64,000 nucleotides of DNA from JANXXV01 sp040002435 (GCA_040002435.1 JBDUEM010000004.1:1-64000); one strand, 5' to 3'. Shown: positions 25,580 through 34,768, counted from the first letter of the stretch. Notes: generated by a model from the sequence alone, not told the origin. Program-made: numbers and translations.

Positions 25580-26197
25580 ATGAGCTTGGACAACATCGAA
25601 GGCCCGGATACCCTGCGCCAACATTACGCGCCGCCCCTGGAACGCGCGGTCCTCAAATCCTTACGCAAACTGGATCAGCATTGCCGCCTGTTCATCGAAC
25701 TTTCTCCTTTCCTCTGCATCGGCACGCAGTCTGACGGGAGCGCCGACGTGGCGCCCCGCGGCGACAAGCCGGGCTTCGTCCATATTCTCGACGATAAGAC
25801 CCTGGCCATCCCTGACTGGCCCGGCAACAACCGGCTGGATTCCCTGACAAACATTCTTTCGAACCCGCACGTGGGCCTTCTATTCCTGGTTCCCGGAGTG
25901 GACGAAACGCTCCGGGTCAACGGCACGGCGGTGATTGCGGCGAACCCGGAATTGCTGGCTCGCTGGGACGTGAACGGAAAACATCCGAAATCGGTCCTGC
26001 TGGTTACGGTGACGGAAGCGTTCCTGCATTGCGGCAAGGCGCTCATCCGTTCGAAACTCTGGCAGGACGACTACAAGGTGGAACGCACTTCCCTGCCCTC
26101 GTACGGCAAGATGCTCAAGGACCAGATCGAAGTCTGCGACACAGCCGAAGAGATCGAAAGATCCGTTGCCGATGCTTACAAGACCCGGCTCTACTAA
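25580..26197 (+). CDS. PPOX-class FMN-binding protein (pyridoxamine 5'-phosphate oxidase-like)
   Basis: The 205-residue product has the split-barrel FMN fold: FLCIGTQSDGSADVAPRGDK, FVHILDDKTLAIPDWPGNNR, and the conserved NPHVGLLFLVPGVDETLRVN, followed by CGKALIRSKLWQDD, which together mark the DR2398/MSMEG_1061 subfamily. Members bind FMN or F420 and probably reduce or oxidise small molecules; the true substrate is not known. No transmembrane segments. It converges on the GH63 gene with 6 bases between stops. Confidence 0.88.
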   Translation: MSLDNIEGPDTLRQHYAPPLERAVLKSLRKLDQHCRLFIELSPFLCIGTQSDGSADVAPRGDKPGFVHILDDKTLAIPDWPGNNRLDSLTNILSNPHVGLLFLVPGVDETLRVNGTAVIAANPELLARWDVNGKHPKSVLLVTVTEAFLHCGKALIRSKLWQDDYKVERTSLPSYGKMLKDQIEVCDTAEEIERSVADAYKTRLY

Positions 26198-26203
26198 TCG
26201 ATT

Positions 26204-28828
26204 CTATCCGCCGCTCTGCTGCAACAGCTTCCCTACCAGCCCGGTCCACCCGGTCTGATGACTGGCTCCCACGCCAGATCCATCGTCGCCGTGGAAGTAT
26301 TCGTAAAACAGCACCAGGTCGCGCCAGTTCGGATCGGACTGATACCGCGCGCTTGTTCCGTGCACAGGCCGCATCCCGCCGTCGTCGGCCAGAAAAATTC
26401 TGGTGAGCCGCCGCGATAACTCCGCCGCTACGTCCCACAGCGTCATATATACCCCGGAACCCGTGGGGCACTCCACTTTGAAGTCGTTCCCCAGGTAATG
26501 GTGGAACTTTTGCAGGGATTCGATCAACAGATAGTTCACGGGAAACCAGATGGGGCCCCGCCAATTGGAGTTGCCTCCAAAAAGTCCGGTGCTCGATTCG
26601 GCCGGCTCGTAGGCGACCATGTACTTCATTCCGTCCACCGGCAGCTCATAGGGATGATGGCGATGTGCGGCGGAAAGCGCCCGGATCCCGAACGGAGAAA
26701 GGAACTCATTCTCGTCCAGCATGAACTTCAGCACACGGCGCAATTGATCGCCATTGACGATCGACAACAGTCTCCGGTCACCCGCGCCTTCCGTATTCAT
26801 GCACGCCACGTTTGCAGTGAGGTCCTTCTTGTTTTCAATAAACCATTCCAGCCGGCGCTTAAAACCGGGCAGCTTATCAATCAGCTCCGGTTCCAGCGTC
26901 TCCACGGCGTACAGCGGAATCAGCCCCACCATCGACCGGATCTTCAGCGGCAGATGATCGTCGCCCGGCATGTGCAGCACGTCGTAGAAGAAGCCGTCTT
27001 CCTGATTCCACATCCCGACGCCGTCGTTGCCCAGATGATTGATAGCCCTGGCGATATGCAGAAAGTGTTCCCAGAACTTACTCGCCACATCTTCGTAAGC
27101 GGGATCTTCCCCCGCCAGTTCCAACGCGATTGCCAGAAGGTTCAGACTGTACATCGCCATCCAGCCGGTGCCGTCGGCCTGTTCCAGGTGGCCGCCTGTG
27201 GGCAGAGGAGCGCTGCGGTCGAAACAGCCGATGTTGTCCAGCCCCAGAAATCCACCCTGGAAAACGTTGCGCCCCTCGGCGTCCTTGCGGTTCACCCACC
27301 ATGTGAAATTGAGCATCAGCTTGTGGAAGATTCGCTGCAGGAACGTTCGGTCTCCCACGCCGCGGCGCTTCTTCTCAATTTTGTAAACGCGCCACGCGGC
27401 CCACGCGTGTACCGGTGGATTGACATCCCCGAAAGCCCACTCATACGCCGGCAGCTGCCCGTTCGGATGCATGTACCACTCGCGAACCATCAGCATCAAC
27501 TGTTCCTTGGCGAAGTCGGAATCCACCAGCGCCAGAGGCACGCAGTGAAACGCCAGATCCCACGCCGCGTACCACGGGTACTCCCATTTGTCCGGCATGG
27601 AGATCACATCCGCGTTATACAGATGGCCCCACTCGGAGTTGCGGCCGGCCTTGCGGTTCTCAGGCGGTGTGGGTTGGCCGGGGTCTCCCTCCAGCCAATC
27701 GCCAACCACGTAGTGGTAGAACTGCTTTGACCACAGCAGGCCGCCGAACGATTGGCGCATCACGTTCTTTCCATCCGCCGGGAGTTCGTGGGGGATCACC
27801 GTTCCATAGAATTCGTCGGCTTCGGTCTTGCGTGCGTGAAACACGGAATCGAAGTCGCTGCCGATCGTTGTCTCGCCTGAGCCAGACAGCCGCAGACGCA
27901 GCACGGCCGTCTCTCCGCCGCCCACGGTGAGTGTGTAGTGTGCCGCTGCCTTGGTCCCGCGAAGGTCGGGATGCACGGCGTTCCGGTCGCCATAGACCAC
28001 GAAATCGTTGATGCCGTCTTTGACGTACGGCGCGCCGTTGTCGAGTCCATACAGGCGGCGGGTATTGGTTTCGTTCTCGGTGAACAGCAGTTCCGGGGAA
28101 TCGTCACAGGCAAGGATTCGCTTCCCGTACTGCGGCTCGTTCAGCTCAATGGCGCTCTGCGAAATCGCGTGCATCGACGGACGCTCCGCGGCTTTCCCCC
28201 AGGACCATGTATTGCGGAACCATATCGTGGGCAATGCATGAATAGTTGCCGCTTCCCTGCCGCGGTTCGAAATGCTGATGCGAATCAGAATGTCGTCCGT
28301 AGATGCCTTCGCATACTCCACGTGAACGTCGAAGTATTTGTCTTCTTCAAAGACGCCCGTGTCGAGAAGTTCGAATTCACGCGATCCCCGGCCGCGGTTG
28401 CCATTCTCCCGCACCAGTTGTTCGTAGGGGAAAGCAGCCTGCGGATATTTGTACAGGTACTTCATGTACGAATGGGTGGGAGTGCTGTCCAGGTAGTAAT
28501 AGCACTCCTTCACGTCTTCGCCGTGGTTCCCCTCATTACCGGTCAAGCCGAACATTCTCTCTTTTAGAATCGGGTCCCGGCCGTTCCACAGCGCAACGGA
28601 GAAACAGATCTTCTGGTGGCGGTCGCAGATTCCCGCGATGCCGTCCTCGTTCCAGCGGTACGCGCGGGAGCGCGCATGATCATGTGAGAGGTATTCCCAG
28701 GCGGTGCCGCCCGCGCTGTAATCCTCACGCACCGTGCCCCAGGCGCGTTCGCTCAGATAAGGTCCCCAGCGCTTCCAATGCGCGTTCTTCTCTCGGGCCG
28801 CTTCCAGTCTCTTTTCTTCGTTGTTCAT
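26204..28828 (-). CDS. Glycoside hydrolase family 63 glucosidase
   Basis: The 874-residue product lacks a signal peptide and is therefore cytoplasmic. It follows the bacterial GH63/MGH1-like family: an N-terminal beta-sandwich (about 1-330; YSAGGTAWEYLSHDHARSRA, MFGLTGNEGNHGEDVKECYY) and an (alpha/alpha)6 barrel (about 350-870; WDLAFHCVPLALVDSDFAKE, GFLGLDNIGCFDRSAPLPTG, NWRGPIWFPVNYLLIESL). The family cleaves alpha-glucosides such as mannosylglycerate, glucosylglycerate or oligosaccharide glucose caps; which one cannot be told. The terminator at 28871-28915 separates it from the upstream sigma factor operon. Confidence 0.9.
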   Translation of the reverse strand: MNNEEKRLEAAREKNAHWKRWGPYLSERAWGTVREDYSAGGTAWEYLSHDHARSRAYRWNEDGIAGICDRHQKICFSVALWNGRDPILKERMFGLTGNEGNHGEDVKECYYYLDSTPTHSYMKYLYKYPQAAFPYEQLVRENGNRGRGSREFELLDTGVFEEDKYFDVHVEYAKASTDDILIRISISNRGREAATIHALPTIWFRNTWSWGKAAERPSMHAISQSAIELNEPQYGKRILACDDSPELLFTENETNTRRLYGLDNGAPYVKDGINDFVVYGDRNAVHPDLRGTKAAAHYTLTVGGGETAVLRLRLSGSGETTIGSDFDSVFHARKTEADEFYGTVIPHELPADGKNVMRQSFGGLLWSKQFYHYVVGDWLEGDPGQPTPPENRKAGRNSEWGHLYNADVISMPDKWEYPWYAAWDLAFHCVPLALVDSDFAKEQLMLMVREWYMHPNGQLPAYEWAFGDVNPPVHAWAAWRVYKIEKKRRGVGDRTFLQRIFHKLMLNFTWWVNRKDAEGRNVFQGGFLGLDNIGCFDRSAPLPTGGHLEQADGTGWMAMYSLNLLAIALELAGEDPAYEDVASKFWEHFLHIARAINHLGNDGVGMWNQEDGFFYDVLHMPGDDHLPLKIRSMVGLIPLYAVETLEPELIDKLPGFKRRLEWFIENKKDLTANVACMNTEGAGDRRLLSIVNGDQLRRVLKFMLDENEFLSPFGIRALSAAHRHHPYELPVDGMKYMVAYEPAESSTGLFGGNSNWRGPIWFPVNYLLIESLQKFHHYLGNDFKVECPTGSGVYMTLWDVAAELSRRLTRIFLADDGGMRPVHGTSARYQSDPNWRDLVLFYEYFHGDDGSGVGASHQTGWTGLVGKLLQQSGG

Positions 28829-28870
28829 GCCTCTGTAAGCCGGAACGGGCCTTCACTATTCCGCTTGGGC

Positions 28871-28915
28871 AAAAAAAAAGCGGCCCGTGCATTCTCAGCA
28901 CGGGCCGCTCTTTTT
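28871..28915 (-). terminator. Rho-independent terminator of the sigma/anti-sigma operon
   Basis: GCGGCCCGTGC (28880-28890) and GCACGGGCCGC (28898-28908) form a perfect 11-bp stem with a 7-base loop. On the minus strand the stem is followed by nine T (A-run 28871-28879), a textbook terminator 12 bases past the anti-sigma stop codon. T5 on the other side makes it weakly bidirectional. Confidence 0.9.
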
Positions 28916-28927
28916 CAGAATCGATTT

Positions 28928-29683
28928 CTAGCTTTCCAGCCGGCTCAGGAAGGCCTTCACATCCGGAGCCAAAGCCAGCAGCAGGTCCATGTTCTTTTGT
29001 TGCGGCAAGTCGGAGATCACATACACCAGATGCTCCTTGCTCTCGAAGGCGGCAATCTGAAATCGCTGCACGCCGCTCCGGTAAAGCGGAATTCCCGCCT
29101 CGGCCAGCGCGGGAACCAGGTTCTCGGTTTGGAACGACTCGCCCTCTCCCTTCACGGCAACTACGACGGACAGCACTTGCCCGTCTTTGGTCAGCGCCAG
29201 GTGGACGAACCTCCGTCCGTGATACCGGCACTGGTGAGCCATCATTAATTGATAGCCGCTCGGGACGCGCGACTGCACAATCTGCATCAACCCCGCATAT
29301 TTCGTCCCCATTTCTTGCGCCAGGTCTTCCACCTTCGGCGGCGCCTTCGGATACTTACGGAACACAGCGCAATGGATATGATCCCGCAGGCCCACCCGCA
29401 TGATCGTCGCCACCTGGTTTGAGACGGAGGAGATATAGGATTCCTGCGAAGCCGTGGTCAGGCGCAGGTGCCCAAGCTGGTAGGCCACCGTCGCTCCGAT
29501 GCACAAGGCGACCGTAGCAGCCACAGCCATCAGCCGCGCACCCCAAACGCTACGGCTGCTGGTGGCGTCGATCTCGCTCCGGATACGCGCCGCAAGATGA
29601 GGGGGAGCGGTCACGCTATGTACAGCCGTCTTCAATCTTTCATTCATCATTCTTCTCTCTTGTTCTGACTCCGGCTGATTCAT
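28928..29683 (-). CDS. Membrane anti-sigma factor candidate with His/Cys-rich periplasmic domain
   Basis: The 251-residue product starts inside the sigma factor's stop (4-base overlap), the usual layout of an ECF sigma and its anti-sigma. A short cytoplasmic segment (1-48) precedes a transmembrane helix (about 49-70; LMAVAATVALCIGATVAYQL) and a periplasmic domain of about 180 residues. The cytoplasmic part lacks the HxxxCxxC zinc motif of ZAS anti-sigmas, but helical PPHLAARIRSEID resembles the end of such domains. The periplasmic part has HIHC (102-105) and HQCRYH (150-155) plus His161, which could bind a metal or heme or act as a redox pair. The sensed signal is unknown. Confidence 0.75.
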   Translation of the reverse strand: MNQPESEQERRMMNERLKTAVHSVTAPPHLAARIRSEIDATSSRSVWGARLMAVAATVALCIGATVAYQLGHLRLTTASQESYISSVSNQVATIMRVGLRDHIHCAVFRKYPKAPPKVEDLAQEMGTKYAGLMQIVQSRVPSGYQLMMAHQCRYHGRRFVHLALTKDGQVLSVVVAVKGEGESFQTENLVPALAEAGIPLYRSGVQRFQIAAFESKEHLVYVISDLPQQKNMDLLLALAPDVKAFLSRLES

Positions 29684-30342
29684 GCTCCTCGTCCCTCCTT
29701 CACCGGATTTCCAATTCCGTAGGACTGAGCCACGGCGGCCAGTTGCTCGCGCAGCAGTTTTCTGCCCCGGCTGAGGCGCGACATCACCGTCCCGATCGGA
29801 ATGGACAGGATATCGGCGGCTTCCTTATATGGAAACTCCTCCACATCTACCAGCAGCACCACTGCCCGGAAGTCGCCCGGAATAGCATCCAGCGCCGCCA
29901 GTACTTCCTCATCCGTCAAATGTTCCGGGACGGGAGCCTCGTAGGTGAGATTCGCCTCCAGAAACTCCTCGGCTTCCTTTAACAGCGGAAACCGGAACCA
30001 CTTTCGCCGGTGGTGGTTTACGCAGTGGAAAAGAATTTTATACAGCCAGGCACGGCAGTTCGTTCCCGGCTCGAACCGGCCGAACGATTTCCACGCCTGC
30101 AGATAAACCTCTTGCACTACGTCCTCCGCGCGGGCTTTCTCGCCGACCATCCGGCTCGCCGTGCGGAAAATATCGTTGAGATGAGGCATCGCCTCGGCCT
30201 CGAATCGCGCCGGCATGGACAGATCATTCACTTTCGTTTCCTTCTGGGAAAGCCCCAAAAGTCCAGGCGGTAAGGCGTCGGATTTTGCCGCTTGCGAAAG
30301 ATTGTCGTCCATCCAGCTCTCCACAGTGTTGGAAGCTGCCAT
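29680..30342 (-). CDS. ECF-type RNA polymerase sigma factor
   Basis: The 220-residue product has sigma region 2 at about 60-125 (ASRMVGEKARAEDVVQEVYL then FEPGTNCRAWLYKILFH) and region 4 at about 150-205 (IPGDFRAVVLLVDVEEFPYK; LSIPIGTVMSRLSRGRKLLR). The spacing and lack of region 3 define the extracytoplasmic-function class, closest to SigE/RpoE-like groups. It is coupled to the anti-sigma candidate downstream. The first 10 residues could be omitted: ATG 30312 is an alternative start and would suit the candidate promoter that ends near 30344. Confidence 0.93.
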   Translation of the reverse strand: MAASNTVESWMDDNLSQAAKSDALPPGLLGLSQKETKVNDLSMPARFEAEAMPHLNDIFRTASRMVGEKARAEDVVQEVYLQAWKSFGRFEPGTNCRAWLYKILFHCVNHHRRKWFRFPLLKEAEEFLEANLTYEAPVPEHLTDEEVLAALDAIPGDFRAVVLLVDVEEFPYKEAADILSIPIGTVMSRLSRGRKLLREQLAAVAQSYGIGNPVKEGRGA

Positions 30343-30350
30343 ACGCCATT

Positions 30351-30380
30351 GACATCCGTCGCGGCCGTCCGTTTATTCCC
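30351..30380 (-). promoter_or_regulatory. Candidate ECF-type promoter of the sigma factor gene
   Basis: On the minus strand, GGGAATAAAC (30380-30371) is followed 16 bases later by TGTC (30354-30351). A GGAAT/GGAAC-like -35 and a GTC-like -10 at about 16 bases is the usual form of ECF promoters. If used, transcription would start near 30344 and favour ATG 30312 as the real start. Autoregulation is inferred, not shown. Confidence 0.4.
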
Positions 30381-30403
30381 GCCAGGAAAAAATAATTCCT
30401 GGC
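30381..30403. repeat. Perfect inverted repeat in the sigma/Kelch intergenic region
   Basis: GCCAGGAA (30381-30388) and TTCCTGGC (30396-30403) are perfect inverted halves separated by seven A/T bases. It sits directly upstream of the candidate sigma promoter and 55 bases before the divergent Kelch gene, where an operator or a regulatory hairpin would be expected. Confidence 0.55.
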
Positions 30404-30457
30404 TCTGCCATTATCGCGCGTTTGGAATAGACTCAGCGATCCCTGGATTGCATTCCT

Positions 30458-32164
30458 ATGAAGCGAGTGATCCGCGTATTTCTGGCCGCCGCGGCCCTTT
30501 TGATTGTGCGCGACCTGGCCCAATCCCAGACACTTACCTATTCCCTGTTACCGCCAGAAGGCGTTCAACCGTCCGCCCGTTTCGATGGCGCAATTGCCTA
30601 CAGTCCCGCCGGCCGCCAACTCTATCTGTTTGGTGGCCAGGACACCGCCTCGCGCAATGACCTCTGGACCTACTCGCTTGCCCAGCGGCGCTGGGCCGAA
30701 GTCCCAGCATCCGGTTCCAAGCCGCCCGCGCGCTTTGGCCATACCCTCATCCATGACCCCGTCCGCAATCGCCTGGTAGTCTTCGGAGGCCAGTCAGGGG
30801 GCTTCTTCAGCGACGTCTGGGCCTTCGACATTCAGCGAGGCGCCTGGCAGCAGCTTGGCCGGGATGAGGCCGGTCCCAGCCGGCGTTACGGGCACTCCGC
30901 CATCTATGAACCGGTTCGCGACCGCATGATCATCTCACACGGTTTTACCGATGAAGGCCGTTTCGACGATACCTGGGCCTTCGATCTTGCGGCCAACACA
31001 TGGAAGAATATTTCTCCCAGCGGCATACGCCCCCTGCGCCGCTGTCTGCACCATGCGGCCTATGATGGCACAAATAACCAGATGTATCTCTACGGCGGAT
31101 GCTCAAGTGGCTTCGGACCCTGTCCCCAAGGCGATCTCTGGTCATTCGATCTCAACAATAATAGCTGGACCGAGCGTACGGCCCAACTCAATCCACCGGC
31201 CAGGGAACACTATGGAATGGCCTTCGACTCAGAGCGCGGGAAACTGGTGGTCTTTGGGGGACGCGGAGCCGGTGTTCTCAACGACACTTGGGAATACGAT
31301 CCGCAACGCCGCGCCTGGCAGCAGGTGACCCCGGAAGGTACCAGGCCCTCTCCCCGCGAAAGGCACGAAGCCGCATACGCAAATGATCGCGGAACCATCT
31401 TCTTCTTCGGAGGCGTCACTGGCTCCGGAAACACGAACGAACTCTGGATGCTGGGGCCGGCTTTGATTCCGGCGGTACCGGTCTTCACGCAGAACGGTGT
31501 CGTCAACGCGTTCAGCGGCATGGGTGGCGCTGTGGCGCCTGGTGAAATCGTATCGATCTTTGGGAGCAGTCTGGGCCCCGATCAAGCCGTCACGCTGGCA
31601 TTCGAAAACGGTCTGCTGCCAACATCCGGACCCGGCGTCACCGTGACCTGGAACGGCATTTCATCCCCGCTCTATTTCCTGCAGTCGGGCCAGTTGAACG
31701 TACAGGTCCCCTATGAATTGAACGGGGTCGCCGAAGCACGTTTGGAGGTCACCGTGAACGGGCAGCCAAGCCAGCCTCTGACGATTCCCGTAGCCGCCGC
31801 CAAACCCGGCCTGGTTCCCAGGATCTGGAATCAGGACGGTACCGTGAACTCGGCAGAGGTACCAGCGACCGAAGGAAGCGTCGTGGTCCTCTACGCCACA
31901 GGCCAGGGTGTCACGATTCCCGCCAGCCGCACAGGCGGCGCGGCCCTCGGACCCGCCTACCCCGAGCCGGCGGCCGCCGTATCCGTTCGAATCGGCGGCG
32001 TACCGGCAACCCTGTTATTCCGGGGCCAGGCTCCGGGCACAGCCGGAGTGATGCAGATCAATGTCCGCATCCCCGGCGGATTGTCGTTCGGAACGCCTGT
32101 CCCAGTCACTTTAACCATCGGTTCCGCAGCCGCTCAGTCGGGCGTAAATCTCTACATTCGATAG
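30458..32164 (+). CDS. Exported Kelch-repeat protein with Solibacter-type C-terminal domain
   Basis: The 568-residue product has a signal peptide (MKRVIRVFLAAAALLIVRDLA). Six Kelch blades follow between about residues 35 and 340, each with the FGG/WxY pattern (LYLFGGQDTASRNDLWTYSL; RLVVFGGQSGGFFSDVWAFD; MYLYGGCSSGF; LVVFGGRGAGVLNDTWEYD). The last 220 residues form the TIGR03437 domain (VVNAFSGMGGAVAPGEIVSI; LNVQVPYELNGVAEARLEVT; VVLYATGQGVT), an Ig-like tail abundant in Solibacter proteins. A surface-attached sugar- or protein-binding role is likely; the Kelch part may be galactose-oxidase-like but lacks visible Cu ligands. Confidence 0.88.
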   Translation: MKRVIRVFLAAAALLIVRDLAQSQTLTYSLLPPEGVQPSARFDGAIAYSPAGRQLYLFGGQDTASRNDLWTYSLAQRRWAEVPASGSKPPARFGHTLIHDPVRNRLVVFGGQSGGFFSDVWAFDIQRGAWQQLGRDEAGPSRRYGHSAIYEPVRDRMIISHGFTDEGRFDDTWAFDLAANTWKNISPSGIRPLRRCLHHAAYDGTNNQMYLYGGCSSGFGPCPQGDLWSFDLNNNSWTERTAQLNPPAREHYGMAFDSERGKLVVFGGRGAGVLNDTWEYDPQRRAWQQVTPEGTRPSPRERHEAAYANDRGTIFFFGGVTGSGNTNELWMLGPALIPAVPVFTQNGVVNAFSGMGGAVAPGEIVSIFGSSLGPDQAVTLAFENGLLPTSGPGVTVTWNGISSPLYFLQSGQLNVQVPYELNGVAEARLEVTVNGQPSQPLTIPVAAAKPGLVPRIWNQDGTVNSAEVPATEGSVVVLYATGQGVTIPASRTGGAALGPAYPEPAAAVSVRIGGVPATLLFRGQAPGTAGVMQINVRIPGGLSFGTPVPVTLTIGSAAAQSGVNLYIR

Positions 32165-32202
32165 CCGGGAATAAAGCCGGCAGAATCCGTCCTTCAAACG
32201 CA

Positions 32203-33420
32203 ATGAGTCAGCAACTTGTGCAAGCTCCGCGCCTTTGGCCCTCGAATCCCGAAAAAGACCGGCGGGTCACCTGGACCGAACTGTTCTTCGACGTCATCTT
32301 CGTGGCGGCCGTAGCGCAGGTCGGCACTCCGCTGGGTCATGACTACTCTGTGCCGGGTCTCCTCAGATACGCTCTGCTATTTGTTTTGATCTGGTGGGCC
32401 TGGAGCGGCCACACTCTCTACTGCACCAGATTCGATACGGACGATTCCATTCAGCGTCTGCTCGTCCTGGTGCAAAGCTTCATCGCGGCCGTCATGGCGG
32501 CCAACGCCAAGGATGCCCTCGACAGTACTTCATCGGCCGGCTTCGCGGCGGCCTATGCGGGAATGCGAATCATCCTGGTGGTCCAATATCTGCGTGCCCG
32601 CCGGGTATCCGAGACGCGCGCCCTCACCAGCAGGTATGCCCTGGGCTTCGGTTTCGCGGCGGCCATCTGGCTGCTGTCGGCGTTGACTGATCCGCCCCTC
32701 CGCTACTGGCTCTGGACAGCCGCGCTATTGATCGACTTCGCCACGCCGTGGCTGGCTGTGAACCACAGCGTGAAATTTCCTCCCGATGCGGTGCACTTTC
32801 CCGAACGGTTCGGCCTCTTCACGCTGATTCTGCTTGGCGAGTTCGTGGCCTGCGTAATGCGCGGAATTGAGAGCCAGGAAACCTGGAGCCCCGCTCTCGC
32901 TTCCACCGCCTTCGCATCCATGGCATTCGCCTTCGCCGTCCGCTGGTGGTACTTTGACGGCGCGCAGAGTTCGGCCGAGCGCCACGTGAAATCCAGGCGC
33001 CAGGCTCGCTTGTTCCGGCTTTGGAACTACGCGCACTTCCCCCTGTCCCTGGGGATTGGAATCGCTGGAGTGGGCTTCGAGCGCGCCATCGCATTGCAAC
33101 CCGGTCAGAATCTGAATCCAACCGAAACGTGGATTCTCTGTTCCGCCGTCGCCCTCCTCATGCTTGCGCTCATTGCAATCACAGCCACGTCGGAGGCGGC
33201 ACAGAAGCGGCCGGTATTGTGGAAATACCTCCTGCCGCATGTTGTACTGGTCGGCCCGGTTCTAGCCATGGCGGTTTGCTCAACCAGGCTCAAGCCGGTG
33301 CAACTGGTCGTTGGATTGTTTGTCATCTGCGTCGGCCAGGTGGTCCTGGCGCAACTGGAGATGTTCGTGCCGCGGCGCATGTCCACGCGCGCCCGCAGAC
33401 TATTGCTGCGGTCAACCTGA
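32203..33420 (+). CDS. Low temperature requirement protein A (LtrA) family membrane protein
   Basis: The 405-residue product has about ten transmembrane helices. The family signature is at the N-terminus (VTWTELFFDVIFVAAVAQVG), followed by WWAWSGHTLYCTRFDTDD and the conserved HFPERFGLFTLILLGEFV near 195 and RLWNYAHFPLSLGIG near 270. LtrA was named from Listeria growth at low temperature; the activity is unknown. It lies 38 bases after the Kelch gene and converges with the LarA-like gene across a short palindrome. Confidence 0.9.
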   Translation: MSQQLVQAPRLWPSNPEKDRRVTWTELFFDVIFVAAVAQVGTPLGHDYSVPGLLRYALLFVLIWWAWSGHTLYCTRFDTDDSIQRLLVLVQSFIAAVMAANAKDALDSTSSAGFAAAYAGMRIILVVQYLRARRVSETRALTSRYALGFGFAAAIWLLSALTDPPLRYWLWTAALLIDFATPWLAVNHSVKFPPDAVHFPERFGLFTLILLGEFVACVMRGIESQETWSPALASTAFASMAFAFAVRWWYFDGAQSSAERHVKSRRQARLFRLWNYAHFPLSLGIGIAGVGFERAIALQPGQNLNPTETWILCSAVALLMLALIAITATSEAAQKRPVLWKYLLPHVVLVGPVLAMAVCSTRLKPVQLVVGLFVICVGQVVLAQLEMFVPRRMSTRARRLLLRST

Positions 33421-33439
33421 AAAGCGCGCTCGAGCGGCC

Positions 33440-33455
33440 CGGCGGATATCCGCCG
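33440..33455. terminator. Short palindrome between convergent genes
   Basis: CGGCGGATATCCGCCG is a perfect 16-base palindrome, able to fold as a 6-bp GC stem with an ATAT loop. It lies between the LtrA stop (33420) and the LarA-like stop (33458). Without a T-tract it is only a weak terminator candidate. Confidence 0.3.
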
Positions 33456-33457
33456 TA

Positions 33458-34744
33458 TCAGTGCGTAGTCTGCAACTCCGCTTCACCAACCGGAATGCGG
33501 CCCAGGTTCCCGTCCGCGTCGAATTCCCAGTCCTTGGCTTCGCCGAGAATCTCCAGCGAGGGATTGGCCTCAATGACCGGACGCAGATTCTCCGTCATTC
33601 CCAACAGCCCCAGTTCCATGGAGTTCCTGATCCATCCCATGGTCACGTCTTTGGGTGAGAATTTCCCCACAGTCGGCGCGATCTTCTCCAGACAAACCCG
33701 ATCGCTTGCAAAGTGCATCGGAGACCGGATAGCCGCGGGCGTCGAAGCCGTCAACGAATTGATCTGCGTCGGATTCCAATCGATCTTGGCCAGCAATCGG
33801 TCATGCACCACATCCGCCATCCCCAGCCCGACTCCATTGTTGTAGCTCAGGTCGCTGATGTCGCGAATGAAAATCCGTTCCAGCTGCGGCGTCTCGGGCC
33901 AGGGATTGTATAAGCCCTGCACACTGCGGTTCACCACTTTCGTATCCATCCCGGCGCCGCTGATGTTCTTGCCGATTTCGTCCAGAATCAAAATGTCCAG
34001 ATCGCACGGAATCTTACCCATCCACGATTTCACCAGTGCCAGCAGCTCTTCTTCCTGCTGTTCCATCCGGTCCACGGGCACGGCCGTAAGCTGCGCCGTG
34101 TTGTGGTTTGCGTCTTCCAGAATCGCCAGGCCGCCCAGAATCTTGCCCGACGCAAGCACCTGCCGGCCCACCGTGCGAATCACCTTCTCCAGGCCCAGCC
34201 TGTACGCGTAGGTGTGGTAGCGCTGGGCGCCTGCAAATTTGCCCAGTCCGATGGCCATCATTTTGAAGAGGCCGCTTTCAATCTTGCCTGCGAAATCGGT
34301 GTGCCATTTTACCCGCCCAATCAGCATCACACCGTCGCTCTCCAGGGCGTTCTTGTCCATGAACGCCTCAATCCCGTCACTGGTGCTTCCCAGAGACACC
34401 ACTTCCAGAGAGCTGATCACTGGGCAACCCATGGTCGCCTCATGAATGCCGTAGTGAGCCAGGACATCCGCCTGCCCCTCCGCCGTCGCGGCGCCATGGC
34501 TTCCCATCGCCGGGAAGAGGAATGGATGCACACCCTGGGACTTCCAGAAATCTACAACAGCGCGAACAATGGTGGCGATGTTGTGAATACCCCGGCTTCC
34601 CACGCCAATAGCGACGCGGCTCCCGGGCTTCAAACGCTGGCCGAAGCCGGCCGACTTCAATTGTTTCTGGACTTCGTCGGGGATGTTCTTAAGGGCGCGA
34701 TCCTGAAAATGTTGCCGCACCATCAGCAGGCGTGAAAATTCCAT
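33458..34744 (-). CDS. LarA-like (DUF2088) family protein
   Basis: The 428-residue product resembles the lactate racemase superfamily, whose founding members carry a nickel-pincer cofactor. Conserved blocks are VAIGVGSRGIHNIATIVRAV near residue 44, FPAMGSHGAATAEGQADVLA near 77, GVMLIGRVKWHTDFAGKIES near 138, and LILDEIGKNISGAGMDTKVV near 250. Several histidines match the catalytic region, but the lysine used to anchor the cofactor in LarA cannot be mapped by eye. No larB, larC or larE genes are nearby, so the cofactor and substrate are open. It precedes the CAAX protease gene on the same strand by 24 bases downstream. Confidence 0.75.
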   Translation of the reverse strand: MEFSRLLMVRQHFQDRALKNIPDEVQKQLKSAGFGQRLKPGSRVAIGVGSRGIHNIATIVRAVVDFWKSQGVHPFLFPAMGSHGAATAEGQADVLAHYGIHEATMGCPVISSLEVVSLGSTSDGIEAFMDKNALESDGVMLIGRVKWHTDFAGKIESGLFKMMAIGLGKFAGAQRYHTYAYRLGLEKVIRTVGRQVLASGKILGGLAILEDANHNTAQLTAVPVDRMEQQEEELLALVKSWMGKIPCDLDILILDEIGKNISGAGMDTKVVNRSVQGLYNPWPETPQLERIFIRDISDLSYNNGVGLGMADVVHDRLLAKIDWNPTQINSLTASTPAAIRSPMHFASDRVCLEKIAPTVGKFSPKDVTMGWIRNSMELGLLGMTENLRPVIEANPSLEILGEAKDWEFDADGNLGRIPVGEAELQTTH

Positions 34745-34768
34745 GTTCGGATTATATCGCGGTATGCC

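Noticed and set aside
26498..27730. 410-codon plus-strand frame opposite the GH63 gene
   Set aside because: The GH63 protein is recognisable over its whole length; the opposing frame has no domain and follows from GC-rich third positions.
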